From positions 1 through 39,713 of IMG/VR virus record IMGVR_UViG_3300027722_000014: 39,713 nucleotides of DNA; one strand, 5' to 3'. The DNA comes from a virus. The position numbers and the translations under genes were made by a program. Under the pieces are notes generated by a model, which was given only the letters and a program-made list of their open reading frames with translations, was not told the DNA's origin and did no database searches. Shown piece after piece: positions 1 to 8,503 of the stretch; the stretch's first letter is position 1, and each line of letters starts with the position of its first letter.

Positions 1-384
1 GAGTTCACGCATGAACAGTGCAGGTTTCTGAAAGAGCGCAGGATCAACACGACGCAGCTGTGCAGAAATCCTTCTGGCGCAACAACGACATCGGCAACGG
101 CAAATGCTGGAAGCTCAGGCAGTGGAAGCTCTGATGGTTCTGGTGGTAGCGGCGGCGGTTCTGGTGGCGGCGCTGGTTCTCCTGGTCCTGCTGGTCCCTC
201 TGGACCCGCTGGACAGCCGGGCGCACCCGGTCAACCAGGCTCTCCGGGACAGCCAGGAACGCCGGGAACGCCGGGAACGCCAGGGGGACCCGGCAAAGGC
301 AACAGTGCACCCGAGTCTCCCGGAAGACCGGGGACTGGCAACAACCCAGGACAGGGGCACGGCAAAGGAGGAAGACCGAAATGA
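1..384 (+). CDS. collagen-like Gly-X-Y repeat protein, C-terminal part
   Basis: The reading frame is open from base 1 to TGA at 382-384, so the N-terminus lies outside the window. The visible part starts with a short globular stretch containing two cysteines. It continues as a Ser/Gly-rich linker and then about 20 Gly-X-Y triplets rich in proline (for example GPAGPSGPAGQPGAPGQPG), and ends in a basic Gly/Pro tail. The triplets are clear in frame 1; the longer-looking ATG frame starting at 104 is a hydrophobic shadow of the same GC-rich repeat. Such repeats form trimeric rods in phage tail fibres and some virion proteins. Because the next genes are small membrane or exported proteins, a lysis-region or fibre-accessory role is also possible. 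It overlaps the next gene by ATGA. Function beyond a collagen-like rod is not shown. Confidence 0.75.
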   Translation, partial: EFTHEQCRFLKERRINTTQLCRNPSGATTTSATANAGSSGSGSSDGSGGSGGGSGGGAGSPGPAGPSGPAGQPGAPGQPGSPGQPGTPGTPGTPGGPGKGNSAPESPGRPGTGNNPGQGHGKGGRPK

Positions 385-506
385 TTAGGGGACTGTTTCT
401 TCTCGCAGCTATTCTGATGTTCACGCTGCCTGCGCTGGCCCACCCAGGTCACGACGATTGCCCTGGCGCCCAGACGCAATGCGGCAAGAAAGGAACCAAG
501 CCATGA
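381..506 (+). CDS. exported micro-protein, 41 aa
   Basis: The start ATG overlaps the preceding stop (ATGA), and the gene ends in an ATGA overlap with the next one, so three genes are translationally coupled. Residues 1-20 form a classic signal peptide: MIRG, a hydrophobic core, then PALA, with cleavage expected before HPGHDD. The mature part would be only about 21 residues, His/Asp-rich at the start with two cysteines. No family recognised. A small lipoprotein-like or lysis-associated (spanin-type) role is conceivable from its position, but there is no lipobox. Confidence 0.6.
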   Translation: MIRGLFLLAAILMFTLPALAHPGHDDCPGAQTQCGKKGTKP

Positions 507-715
507 TCAACGCACTCGTCAATCTGATCATCTATCTGCTGGTACTGGGCATCATCTACGCGATCGGTGAGTACGTTATCACCAACCTGATCCCGGACCC
601 GCCGGCTCGGATCATCCGTGTCGTGTTGATCGTGCTGATCGCACTGGCGGCTATCGTCCTGCTGCTCGGTCTGATCGGCGGTGGCACTGGCTTCCCGCAG
701 ATAAGGGTGCAGTGA
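503..715 (+). CDS. small two-helix inner-membrane protein (holin-like candidate)
   Basis: This 70-residue protein starts at the ATG overlapping the previous stop. An in-frame upstream ATG at 458 would read through the previous gene and is not preferred. It has two transmembrane helices, roughly residues 5-30 and 36-60, joined by a short NLIPDPPARI turn, and a short tail GTGFPQIRVQ. The layout resembles the widespread small Thivi_2564-type membrane proteins found in proteobacteria and their phages. Size and topology would also suit a holin, but no endolysin is visible in the window, so that role is inference only. The stop overlaps the next start (TGATG). Confidence 0.65.
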   Translation: MINALVNLIIYLLVLGIIYAIGEYVITNLIPDPPARIIRVVLIVLIALAAIVLLLGLIGGGTGFPQIRVQ

Positions 716-975
716 TGGATGAAACCCGTGACTGGATTGCCGAATACAATCCGGAAGCGTTGCTGGCCGACGGCTACGAAGATGCCATTGTCGGCATCGC
801 CGAGCGCTGCGGTCAGCCTGTACTGGTCGTCTATGATGCCGCGAAGTGTATCCAGATACTGATGGATCGTGACGGCATGAGTAAGGAGGAAGCCGAGGAG
901 TTCTTCTCGTTCAACACATTAGGTTGCTGGGCTGGAGAAAACTCACCGCTCTACCTCTGGCGAAAGGAGAACTAG
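715..975 (+). CDS. conserved small phage protein of unknown function
   Basis: The product has 86 residues. The ATG at 715 overlaps the TGA of the membrane-protein gene; a GTG one codon upstream (712) is an alternative start. It is acidic and looks globular, with an N-terminal MDETRDWIAEYNPEALLADG stretch and a C-terminal EEAEEFFSFNTLGCWAGE motif. I have seen this EEA-EFF-FN-G-W-GE pattern in many phage proteins of unknown role. It ends directly before the ATG of the HNH-type gene, consistent with one rightward operon. Confidence 0.65.
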   Translation: MDETRDWIAEYNPEALLADGYEDAIVGIAERCGQPVLVVYDAAKCIQILMDRDGMSKEEAEEFFSFNTLGCWAGENSPLYLWRKEN

Positions 976-1218
976 ATGACCAAGCCACGGGACTACGGAG
1001 AGGAGTACGCTCGCTTCCATGGCAAGCCGGCCGAGATCGCCAAGCGCGCGAAACGCAACTCGGCCCGTGCAGAGATGGTGAAGACCCACGGTAAGGCAGC
1101 CCTCGCAGGCAAGGACGTTCACCACAAGAAGGCGATCCGTCACGGCGGCAGCAACGGCAAGGGCAACCTGGCGATCAGTTCGGTGCATCGGAACCGGGGC
1201 TGGGAGAAGAAGCGGTAG
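976..1218 (+). CDS. HNH-type endonuclease-like protein
   Basis: The product has 80 residues, starts immediately after the previous TAG, and is strongly basic. Its second half carries an HNH-like pattern: VHH at residues 48-50, N60 in GGSN, N64 in GKGN, and a closing SSVHRNRGW. This matches small phage HNH proteins that read D-x-H-H-K, then GGSN and N-L. Known phage HNH proteins nick or cut DNA, often near cos or packaging sites, but at this length it has only the metal-binding core. Its last 44 bases overlap the 3' end of the convergent prim-pol/helicase gene. Confidence 0.6.
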   Translation: MTKPRDYGEEYARFHGKPAEIAKRAKRNSARAEMVKTHGKAALAGKDVHHKKAIRHGGSNGKGNLAISSVHRNRGWEKKR

Positions 1219-4105
1219 GCAACGGCGTGAAGTCATAGCAGGCATAACGGCCGAACTTCGCCAGTGCATCCAGCCCAACCACTCCGGTGCCGATCGTCTG
1301 CTTCGACTGGTAGACGTGGTAATGACCCCGTAGCGCGGCGATGATCTGGTCCGGATTGAGATGACGCTTTCTCAGCCAGTCTTTGAATGGTCGTACACGC
1401 GCTCTGATCTTACCGTCCTTCTGCCCCACCCACAGCCAAGGGTCGTTGATCTTTGACATGTCGGTATCGACCAGGGTCATGGGTACCGGCCTGCCGGCAC
1501 TGCTGTAAGGGATCGTTTCGGTGATGATCAGTCCCTTGTTGCGGGCGTCGAGTAGCATCTCATGCATCAGGCTGACGACATCCTGTGTTGTCGTCATGGT
1601 GGCATAATCCTGCAGCTTCATTCCGCCGCGCAGTCGATCAAGCGCAACGTCGAGGTACTGCTTGATGCTAGAGATGTCGAAGCGGGTGAGGCCGATGTAG
1701 TTGGCAAGCCCGGCGCCAACGATGATGGACGCCATGGTCATCGACCAGAAGCGCTCCCTGGCCTCGAACTTATGCTTTGCTTCCAGCTCCTTGGAAACTT
1801 TCTCCAGTGCAGCCTCGACGACATTGCGGTTCAGCGCCAGCCACTTGGCGTAAGTCGCGCCGGCGACACCGTAATTGTGCTGTAGCGGGATCAGCAGCTG
1901 CCGCGCTGCATAGTCAGGCATGGTTGGGGTCAGCGCTATAGCTTCGATCTCGAACACCCGCACGCCACCTGCCGATGTCGACTCAGTCTGGTTGTATACG
2001 GTATCGCCAACGCCATGGTTGGAGGCGACGACGAACATGGTGGTGAAAGTCGATATTTCAGCCAGTGAAGTGTCGCGGTTCATCCGCGCCTTGCCCTTGC
2101 CCTGCGTGACCTGGAAGACGATGTCGATCACCTTCTCCAGCTGGTCTCTGGTACGCAGCTCGTCCCAGTATACCGGCAGGTTTTTCAAGTCGCCGATCTT
2201 CTTCATCATCGCATTGGTGGTGTCATCGAGCGTCGACATGCCGGAGCGTGGATGTCCCCACACCGACTGCGCCAGCATCATGGCGGTCGACTTGCCGATC
2301 CCCGACAGGTGTGAATAGAGCGACACGACCAGCGAATAAGCGCCGAGCAGCTCGACCAGCGGGGCAGCGAAGGCTGTCGCCACCGTGACTTCCAGCGGCA
2401 TGTTGCCGTAGACCAGCGGCATGGCGTTCTGCCATGGCTTGATCGTGCCGACCGGCATGAAGCTCGCATTGTGGCGACGCCCGCGGTAGACCATCTCTGT
2501 GTCCCCGTTGTCGCGGAACAGCTGATCGTCGAAGGCGAACGACTTGCCATCGGCCGACCAGCCATAGGCGCTCTGATTGGCGTAGCGCTTGATGCTCTGA
2601 AGATGTGCGACCCAGGACACGAAAAAATCCCTCGCGTGTTTGTGGTTGTCCGTGTTGATGTAGAGACCGTTGTTGCGCGCCAGCGCTCCTCCGATCTGGG
2701 CTATTTGCATATTGGCGCTGACATTGATCTCACGCCATTTCCTGCTGCTGGAGATCGATGTCTCATAGAGCAGCCTGCCTTCGTCCGTATCGTCGATGCC
2801 ACCATCGTGGATCGGGTAGTTGATTACCTCAACGGTATACGGGTTGCCCTGCTTGTCGAACTTGCTGGTGAAGACGTGGTGGTCCTTGTTGCGCCAGTAC
2901 CCCTCCGGCATCAGCGCATCGTTGCTGGACGCCATGAACTGCTGCGGCGACGCCGGCTGTGGCCGACGGGCATGATGGAACGGTGTCTTGCCCTGAGCGA
3001 ACAGCGGGCAGGTGGCGCAGGCTGGTGTCAGCGTCGAGAATGACTGGCAGGTCGGCCAGCCTGCCTGGGGATTATTCGCGCGGGCAGTGATCTTCTCGAC
3101 AAGTTTCTTGTCGGTGGCGTCCTTGGTGTAGCGCGGGTCCTGATCGGAGAGCCGGCGGGCTGCGTCATGCGGGTCGGTGGTGAACGAAGCAGCATACAGC
3201 GCCAGGTTCCACAGCGGCTCACTGTCGCCGTTGCCACCGCGCGCCAGGATGTCGTCGAGTGCCGGGCAGTTGGCGGCGACGTCGTCGATGTCGACCGGCG
3301 GCGCCTGGTTCTGCTCCATGCCGGAAGTGAAGTTGCTGTTCAGCTTCGAGGTGTTCGCGGCGGGGATGTATTTGTGCGCCGGGTCCTTGTTCAGGAACAC
3401 CGACAGCGCGCTGACCATCTGCTGGTAGCCATAGCGCGGGAAGCTGTGGCCTGGCTCGCGGATGAGCTGGACCTTGGTCGGCGGAGTTGTCTTGTGATTG
3501 AAGGTGTTGGGGACACGCAGGATTCGCGCCGTGTCAATCGTCACCTGCGGGTCGAACTTCAGTTTGTGGTGGAGGCCTGCCGCCTGCAGCGCGCCGGCCA
3601 GCGGGCGCCAGTTCTCGACTGGCACCGGCTTGTCGAAACACCAGTAGACGTGCAGTCCGCCGCTGCCTGACAGCACCAGCATGGTCGGCTCCGGCAACCC
3701 GACCTGCTGGCAGAACTGCTCCAGCGCATGGCGGGCGTCGCCGGTCGTGGCATAGGCGCCTTCCTTGCCGACATCGATGTCGAGGAACAGCGACTTGAAG
3801 GAGACGATGTTCTTCTGGGTGCGGCTGGCCTTGGGGTAACCGTCGACAGATTTGGTCTCGGAAATCGCTGCGCGCTGGGTGCCGAGCGCCACGTAGAGAT
3901 TAGCCGACGGCCGTTTGGTGCGGGTCTCGATCAGGTGGCAGACGTCCGCCATCGATTGCGCAGCATAGCTGGCGAACTTGAGGTCGCCCTCTTTGCCAAC
4001 GAAAGTCCACGAGACGCTCTTCCAGAGGTCCTTGTTGCCGTCATCCCACGGAAACAAAAGCGCCAGAAATAATTGAATCTCTTTTTGTTCTTCAACGGTG
4101 AACAT
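1175..4105 (-). CDS. bifunctional primase-polymerase / helicase
   Basis: The product has 976 residues from the ATG at 4105, preceded by GAGGGAAATC; a frame extension to 4147 has no ATG. The N-terminal part reads as an archaeo-eukaryotic primase: catalytic DID at residues 109-111, SGSGGLHVYW at about 146-155, and DTARILRVPNT at about 191-201. A middle region has Cys353, Cys363 and Cys366 and resembles the PriCT or zinc-binding linker of prim-pol proteins. The C-terminal half is a P-loop helicase with Walker A SGIGKST (601-607), Walker B LPVYWDEL (643-650) and a downstream VVASNHG segment. It would prime and unwind the phage DNA for the family A polymerase encoded at 11-13 kb. The start is 78 bases from the stop of the upstream gene. 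A GTAACACAA motif and a 16-nt sequence shared with the polymerase leader lie in that gap. Confidence 0.85.
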   Translation of the reverse strand: MFTVEEQKEIQLFLALLFPWDDGNKDLWKSVSWTFVGKEGDLKFASYAAQSMADVCHLIETRTKRPSANLYVALGTQRAAISETKSVDGYPKASRTQKNIVSFKSLFLDIDVGKEGAYATTGDARHALEQFCQQVGLPEPTMLVLSGSGGLHVYWCFDKPVPVENWRPLAGALQAAGLHHKLKFDPQVTIDTARILRVPNTFNHKTTPPTKVQLIREPGHSFPRYGYQQMVSALSVFLNKDPAHKYIPAANTSKLNSNFTSGMEQNQAPPVDIDDVAANCPALDDILARGGNGDSEPLWNLALYAASFTTDPHDAARRLSDQDPRYTKDATDKKLVEKITARANNPQAGWPTCQSFSTLTPACATCPLFAQGKTPFHHARRPQPASPQQFMASSNDALMPEGYWRNKDHHVFTSKFDKQGNPYTVEVINYPIHDGGIDDTDEGRLLYETSISSSRKWREINVSANMQIAQIGGALARNNGLYINTDNHKHARDFFVSWVAHLQSIKRYANQSAYGWSADGKSFAFDDQLFRDNGDTEMVYRGRRHNASFMPVGTIKPWQNAMPLVYGNMPLEVTVATAFAAPLVELLGAYSLVVSLYSHLSGIGKSTAMMLAQSVWGHPRSGMSTLDDTTNAMMKKIGDLKNLPVYWDELRTRDQLEKVIDIVFQVTQGKGKARMNRDTSLAEISTFTTMFVVASNHGVGDTVYNQTESTSAGGVRVFEIEAIALTPTMPDYAARQLLIPLQHNYGVAGATYAKWLALNRNVVEAALEKVSKELEAKHKFEARERFWSMTMASIIVGAGLANYIGLTRFDISSIKQYLDVALDRLRGGMKLQDYATMTTTQDVVSLMHEMLLDARNKGLIITETIPYSSAGRPVPMTLVDTDMSKINDPWLWVGQKDGKIRARVRPFKDWLRKRHLNPDQIIAALRGHYHVYQSKQTIGTGVVGLDALAKFGRYACYDFTPLPTASSPSPGSDAPN

Positions 4106-4108
4106 GAT

Positions 4109-4124
4109 TTCCCTCGGTGACACA
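4109..4124 (-). promoter_or_regulatory. 16-nt leader element shared with DNA polymerase gene
   Basis: On the leftward strand this reads TGTGTCACCGAGGGAA, ending in the ribosome binding site of the prim-pol/helicase gene. An identical 16-mer lies at 13199-13214 in the leader of the DNA polymerase gene. A shared leader element could couple expression of the two enzymes, for instance through a translational repressor. That is inference. Confidence 0.4.
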
Positions 4125-4176
4125 GAGGCAGGACCGGGAAAGCACAATGGCCTTCCCCGATCCCCTTGGCAATTTG

Positions 4177-4189
4177 AATTGTGTTACTC
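4177..4189 (-). promoter_or_regulatory. GTAACACAA motif upstream of prim-pol/helicase
   Basis: On the leftward strand this reads GAGTAACACAATT. The TAA is the stop codon of the upstream gene, and the motif lies 71 bases before the prim-pol start. It is one of about seven copies in gene leaders (see findings). Confidence 0.4.
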
Positions 4190-5527
4190 TTTCATCACTT
4201 CTCGCAGCACGTCATCGAGGGCTGCCGGAGCTGGCTTGACACCATTGTTTTTATCCGGTTTCGGGGCGTCCTCGATCGGCGCCGGAGCCGCTGCCACGAC
4301 CTCAGCGGGGGCCGCCTGCGCGGCTTCCGCCTCTGGCTTGGGCTTGGTGGTCCTGGGCTTCGGTGGCTTCGCCTTGATGACCGTCACCCCCTGCACTGGC
4401 ACCGCCGTTTTCTCCGGCCCGGTGACGAACGCCCCCAGCCGCTGGTTGTAGTAGCGGTTATCGGGCAACGTGATGGTGTCGGGGTCCAGCTCCGGCATCT
4501 CCACCTTGGGTGCCGGGGCGTCGACATACTCACCGGTCGCCGGGTTGAAGTAGGTGCCGTCAGGCAGCGCGATGAGGCCGGCTGTCGGCACCACATGCAA
4601 CGATGGCATCGGACTAGGCTGGATCGGCTGGCTGAGTGACGGTTTCACGTGTGACGCAGGCGCCTCGTCCTCCTCTTCGACCTCAGCCTCCTCGGTTTCC
4701 ATCAGCTTGCTGAATGCCTCCGGCACCGGTGCGGCCGGCAATGGCTGCAGTGGCTTGTTGGCGCCCGGCGTCTGCTGATCCGGGGTCGAGGTGGCATTCT
4801 CGAAGTCGGGCGTGTTCACCATGCCCTGCACCAGCGTCGACTGCGACAGCGCTGCCACCCAGTCCCACTGCGGCTCGGTCAGGATGTTGACATAGGTGAA
4901 CAGCAGTTGTGGGAACGCCTCGTTGGTGAACGACAGGCGAGTGATGCAGGCCTTCACGTTGACGCCGTAATTGGCGAGCAGGTCGCCATGCGCCTTGAGG
5001 TTCTTCAGCGACGACTGCGGCACCCGCAGCGCCATTGGCGTCGCCTGATCGGAACCGATCTGGTGCGGCAGAAGTACCACCACGCGGCGGTAGTCCGAGC
5101 AGGCCTTGGCCTTCTTGCCGGCCGGCGTTACCCGAGAGCCGAACATGTTCTGCGGACACATCGCGCAGGTTGGCGCCTGGAGTTTCGGCGACGACGGGTC
5201 GGGCTTCACGGAATCCAGCGACCAGCAGTCCGGTCGGGTGAATTCGTTCGGATCGAAGCCCTTCTCATAATAGGTCTTCGACAAAAGCGGTGAGCCTTCG
5301 ACCAGCACCACGTCGAGAAACGGCATGGCGAAGCCGTTCTGCTCGTGCCGCTGCGAGCGGCCGTCGGGCAGACGGAAGGTGAACTCCTTGCCCCTGATGG
5401 AGAGCAGCGGGTATGAGGTGGAGACGTTCGAGGTGAACGCCTGATTGCTTAGCGCCTTCATGCGTTCGCGCATGGACTGGCTGATGCTGTTGATCTGCTG
5501 GCTGATGGGTACGATGTTGTTGGTCAT
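4184..5527 (-). CDS. Cys-motif replication-associated protein, possible ssDNA-binding protein
   Basis: The product has 447 residues. The N-terminal 240 residues look folded and include a cysteine cluster (a DCW, then CAMCPQNMFG, then KACSDY within about 50 residues) that could bind zinc or a metal. Residues after 240 are low-complexity Pro/Ala/Glu-rich. Two short related repeats sit in this part: ALPDGTYFNPATGEYV and TLPDNRYYNQRLGAFV, about 35 residues apart. The C-terminal tail is PAALDDVLREVMKE, acidic and amphipathic, as in ssDNA-binding proteins that recruit partners. It lies directly upstream of the prim-pol gene and in the same operon, which suggests a replication accessory such as an SSB. 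I do not recognise a named family. The upstream gene overlaps its start by ATGA. Confidence 0.6.
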   Translation of the reverse strand: MTNNIVPISQQINSISQSMRERMKALSNQAFTSNVSTSYPLLSIRGKEFTFRLPDGRSQRHEQNGFAMPFLDVVLVEGSPLLSKTYYEKGFDPNEFTRPDCWSLDSVKPDPSSPKLQAPTCAMCPQNMFGSRVTPAGKKAKACSDYRRVVVLLPHQIGSDQATPMALRVPQSSLKNLKAHGDLLANYGVNVKACITRLSFTNEAFPQLLFTYVNILTEPQWDWVAALSQSTLVQGMVNTPDFENATSTPDQQTPGANKPLQPLPAAPVPEAFSKLMETEEAEVEEEDEAPASHVKPSLSQPIQPSPMPSLHVVPTAGLIALPDGTYFNPATGEYVDAPAPKVEMPELDPDTITLPDNRYYNQRLGAFVTGPEKTAVPVQGVTVIKAKPPKPRTTKPKPEAEAAQAAPAEVVAAAPAPIEDAPKPDKNNGVKPAPAALDDVLREVMKE

Positions 5528-5706
5528 TTTGCTTTCCCTTCGTTATCAAGTTCAACGAAGTGACCAATGCCACCATCGACATCGTTCACAGTAATTTCGT
5601 TGATAATTAAACCTCCGTTGCGAATCAGCGCTGCTATGGTTTCAGCCGCTTTTTCAGGTTCATCTGCTTTAATCTCTAGGAATATTTGAATTCCATATTC
5701 CTTCAT
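5524..5706 (-). CDS. small unknown protein, 60 aa
   Basis: The product has 60 residues and starts at the ATG overlapping the previous TAA (TAATG), with a near-perfect AGGAGG ribosome site inside the last codons of that gene. It looks like a compact alpha/beta fold: a beta strand (YGIQIFLEIKA), a helix (EPEKAAETIAALIRNGG), a second strand (IINEITVNDV) and a third. No family recognised. Overlaps on both sides place it in the replication operon. More AT-rich codons than its neighbours are noticeable. Confidence 0.65.
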   Translation of the reverse strand: MKEYGIQIFLEIKADEPEKAAETIAALIRNGGLIINEITVNDVDGGIGHFVELDNEGKAK

Positions 5707-6101
5707 TATTTCCTCCTGATTCCTACGGTGAGAAATGTTGCGCGGTTGACACCGGGCGGAACTTCCTGCCCCTGCTCAACCATGTCGTTGATGACTGTCT
5801 TGTTGGCCCGCCAGTCGGCGAGGTCCCACGCCTCGGTGCCGATGACATGGCGGCGGAATTCGCGTGCGTCGGCAATCGTCACCGACGTTGATACCTTCTT
5901 GTAGGCAGTGCCGTTCTTGCCGGTGATCGACTCGACGCCCAGCGTGTTCAGCATGTCGAGCAGCTGCCCTTCGATCTCGTCCATGCGGGCGCCATACAGC
6001 TCCAGGCACTTGGCAGCGGCGATCTCTTCGAAGCGTTTCTTCTCGTCTCTGAGCCTGATGAACTCGGTCACCAGCTCGGTTGGCTTCATGTCAGTGGTCA
6101 T
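5706..6101 (-). CDS. conserved phage protein, DUF7173-like
   Basis: The product has 131 residues. It begins with a helical region (TELVTEFIRLRDEKKRFEEI) followed by a helix ending in LLDMLNTLGVESI, then GTAYKKVSTSVTIADAREF, ANKTVINDMVEQG and a closing EVPPGVN-R. This order (RDEKK, LGV-S, GTAYK, ANKT, PPGVN) is that of a widespread phage family found beside recombination or replication genes; its biochemical role is not established. It overlaps the methyltransferase gene upstream by ATGA. It could act as an accessory to the nuclease and helicase genes of this operon. Confidence 0.75.
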   Translation of the reverse strand: MTTDMKPTELVTEFIRLRDEKKRFEEIAAAKCLELYGARMDEIEGQLLDMLNTLGVESITGKNGTAYKKVSTSVTIADAREFRRHVIGTEAWDLADWRANKTVINDMVEQGQEVPPGVNRATFLTVGIRRK

Positions 6102-6628
6102 TTGTTTCTCCCGTGAAATTTCGGCCCGCCGGAATGACGGGTGTCGAAGCGGTACCAGGCAACGTTGTCCTTACCGGTCTGTGTAGTGCCCTCGATCCAG
6201 CGGATGCGGCCAACGGCGACGATGTCTGAGCACTGGTCAAGGTAGGGACCAGCTGCCTTGTTGAAGGCCCAGTCGGCATCGAACAGCAGCCATACGCATG
6301 GAGCTAGCTTCTGGAAGTGCATGATCATCGGGTGCAGCAGCGCACGCGTCCAAGGCGGGTTGGTGATAACCGCATCGGCATGGTTGATGAACTTGGTAAT
6401 CTTCAGTGCATCAGTGCCGTCAGGTTCGCTCGTAATATCGGATGCGCATACACAGGTAAGCCCCATCCTGACGAGGGACCGTACTAGATGTCCTTCGCCA
6501 CAGCATGGCTCGGCAAAGGTCCGGATGCGGGCGCGCTTGAGGTGCGGCCACAGTGTTCGTACTGCGGCCGGGTCAAACGTCTGGTATGCGTCCGCCTTGC
6601 GGCGGGGAAAGTTGGATCGCTTCGCCAT
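6098..6628 (-). CDS. SAM-dependent DNA adenine methyltransferase-like protein
   Basis: The product has 176 residues. Motif I reads FAEPCCGEGHL (residues 38-48), where the expected pattern is D/E-P-x-x-G-x-G. Motif IV is TNPPW at 89-93, the N6-adenine or cytosine-N4 amino-methyltransferase signature. It lacks a recognisable target-recognition domain and is short, like other phage Dam-type or rRNA/tRNA-type small methyltransferases. DNA methylation to escape host restriction is the likely role given its place in the replication operon. A non-DNA substrate cannot be excluded. It overlaps the genes on both sides. Confidence 0.75.
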   Translation of the reverse strand: MAKRSNFPRRKADAYQTFDPAAVRTLWPHLKRARIRTFAEPCCGEGHLVRSLVRMGLTCVCASDITSEPDGTDALKITKFINHADAVITNPPWTRALLHPMIMHFQKLAPCVWLLFDADWAFNKAAGPYLDQCSDIVAVGRIRWIEGTTQTGKDNVAWYRFDTRHSGGPKFHGRNK

Positions 6629-8193
6629 TATCCCCTCGTCAGTTCAGCGAGCAGGTCGAGCACCGATGCCTGCAGTTCCTGTTTGGCCTCCAGCTTGCGG
6701 TAGACCATGCGTTCGACCGGCGTGCCGATCAGCTTGATCACCTGCTGCTTGTGGGCCTGGCCGACCCGCGTGATGCGGGCGTTGGCCTGTTCGAATGTTT
6801 CCAGTTTGGTCACCGGCCCGAACCACACGATGGTATCGGCCGCAGTCAGCGTCAGCCCGTGGCTCATGCATTCAGGATGCGCGTTAAGGACCCGATATTT
6901 CTCGGTATTCTGGAATAGTGAAAAGATTTCCGCGCGCTCCTTGGCGGAGGTATCGCCGGTGACATTGGCATGCTCGATGTTGGCCTGGCTGGGCGACAGC
7001 GCAAAGTCGATGCCGGCGGTCGCCGACTTGAACGGGCTGAACACAATGACCTTGCGTTCGGCTGACTGGATGATGTCAACCAGCGCGTCGATGCGGTCAT
7101 GATTATCCAGCGCAAAGACCTTGCGATCCTCGTCGCCATAGACCCAGCCGATCGATGCCTGGAGCAGCTTGGTGAACACCACGCCACCATTGGCAGCGGT
7201 GATCGTGCCCTCTTTTAGCAGGGCAGAGGCGTGCTCCTTGAGCGCGTCGTAGACCTTCTGCTGACGGGCGCCTATTGGCACCTCGATGTCGCGATAGATC
7301 ACCGGCGGCAGTTCGACGATCTCATCGAGGGTGAAGCGGGTGGCCGGCTGCAGCACCTTCGCCACCGTCTCGTGGGCATCCTTGCGCGGCACCCAGCGGA
7401 ACTGCGAGACATTGATCATGGTGTCCTGACGGAACTGCACGAATGAACGCGGCGCTGTCTCGGGTGTCACCAGCCACGCCAGACCGAACGCATCGGTGGG
7501 CGCAGACGGCGTCGGTGAGCCGGTCATGCCCCAGATGTACTTGCGCCGCTCGCAGAGCTTGCGGGCAATCTTGGAGCGCTGCGCCCTGGCATTCCTGTAG
7601 GCCGCGGCCTCGTCGAAGCAGATGACATCGATGTCGAGACGCTGCTCAAGCTCCTTGAAGATGACCTTCACGCCGTCGTGGTTGATGATGTAGATGTCAG
7701 CATCTGAAGCCAGCAGCTTGCGGCGGCGATCGGCACTGCCCGACAGCACGACCACCTTGAGATGAGGCAGCGTATGGAAGACCTCCCTTTTCCACGTAAA
7801 GTCCAGCGTCGACAGCGGCGCCACCGTCAGCATGCGCCGCACCTTGCCTTCGCTCCGGAGATAGTCATATGCCCAGAGGCAGGCCTTGGTCTTGCCGGTC
7901 CCCATTCCATTGAGGACATAGTTGTGGGGGTTCATGACCATCTCTGCTGCCGTAAGTACCTGCTTGGCAAATGGTCGCTTTCCGTCTGCGGATGGGAATG
8001 CGTAGTGCTCCGTTATCGGTGCGGGTACAGGCATGTCGAGGTTGCGCAATAGCTTCGTCTCGTCGATGCCATGCGGCACCGCGATCAGATCATTGCCTTC
8101 CCAACTGAACCTTTTCCCGTGCGGAAACAGTGCGCCGAGCCGCGCCTCAAATGGGACGACGACGGACCGTGTCTGGTGGGATATGAACATCAT
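6628..8193 (-). CDS. SNF2/DEAD-type DNA helicase
   Basis: The product has 521 residues. It is a superfamily 2 helicase: Walker A GMGTGKT (96-102), DEAA (194-197) after ICF, motif III-like GMTGSPTP (about 222-229), and the C-terminal lobe ending in EQANARITRVGQ (about 470-482), the SNF2 motif VI form. A role in DNA repair, recombination-dependent replication or fork remodelling is usual for these phage enzymes. It starts 47 bases inside the 3' end of the VRR-NUC gene. The pairing of an SNF2 helicase with a VRR-NUC nuclease directly upstream is a common phage arrangement and suggests they act together. Confidence 0.88.
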   Translation of the reverse strand: MMFISHQTRSVVVPFEARLGALFPHGKRFSWEGNDLIAVPHGIDETKLLRNLDMPVPAPITEHYAFPSADGKRPFAKQVLTAAEMVMNPHNYVLNGMGTGKTKACLWAYDYLRSEGKVRRMLTVAPLSTLDFTWKREVFHTLPHLKVVVLSGSADRRRKLLASDADIYIINHDGVKVIFKELEQRLDIDVICFDEAAAYRNARAQRSKIARKLCERRKYIWGMTGSPTPSAPTDAFGLAWLVTPETAPRSFVQFRQDTMINVSQFRWVPRKDAHETVAKVLQPATRFTLDEIVELPPVIYRDIEVPIGARQQKVYDALKEHASALLKEGTITAANGGVVFTKLLQASIGWVYGDEDRKVFALDNHDRIDALVDIIQSAERKVIVFSPFKSATAGIDFALSPSQANIEHANVTGDTSAKERAEIFSLFQNTEKYRVLNAHPECMSHGLTLTAADTIVWFGPVTKLETFEQANARITRVGQAHKQQVIKLIGTPVERMVYRKLEAKQELQASVLDLLAELTRG

Positions 8194-8503
8194 CTCTTAT
8201 GGTCTCTGTTAGGTTGTCCAGCCAGCGTTGAAGATCACCAAGCGCCGGGTCGCTGTCCCCGACGATGACGAATGTTTTCCCCATGGCCTTTGCCATGGAG
8301 GCAAGTTCCTGGGTCTGGCGCAGGGTCGGCTTCTTGCCTTCGCCCTTCACCTCGACCGCAAAGAAATGTCCCCGGTAGCAACCGATGACATCGATGGTCG
8401 TCCTTCCAAATCCCGACGGTACCGGCCAGTACGTGTACATGCTTGGGTACTTCGACAGGATCGCCCTGACCTTCGCTTTCGCTCTGCCTTCAGGGGTCAT
8501 CAT
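8147..8503 (-). CDS. VRR-NUC domain nuclease
   Basis: The product has 118 residues. It has the VRR-NUC (PD-(D/E)XK-like) core: GRTTIDVIG with Asp38, FFAVEVKGEG with Glu51 and Lys53, then QTQELASM. The family cleaves structured DNA such as flaps or Holliday junctions. The start is a tandem ATG at 8503/8500 and no Shine-Dalgarno sequence is visible in the preceding AT-rich bases. A GTAACACAA motif copy sits only nine bases upstream, so a very short or leaderless transcript is possible. It overlaps the helicase gene. Confidence 0.85.
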   Translation of the reverse strand: MMTPEGRAKAKVRAILSKYPSMYTYWPVPSGFGRTTIDVIGCYRGHFFAVEVKGEGKKPTLRQTQELASMAKAMGKTFVIVGDSDPALGDLQRWLDNLTETIRDDVHIPPDTVRRRPI

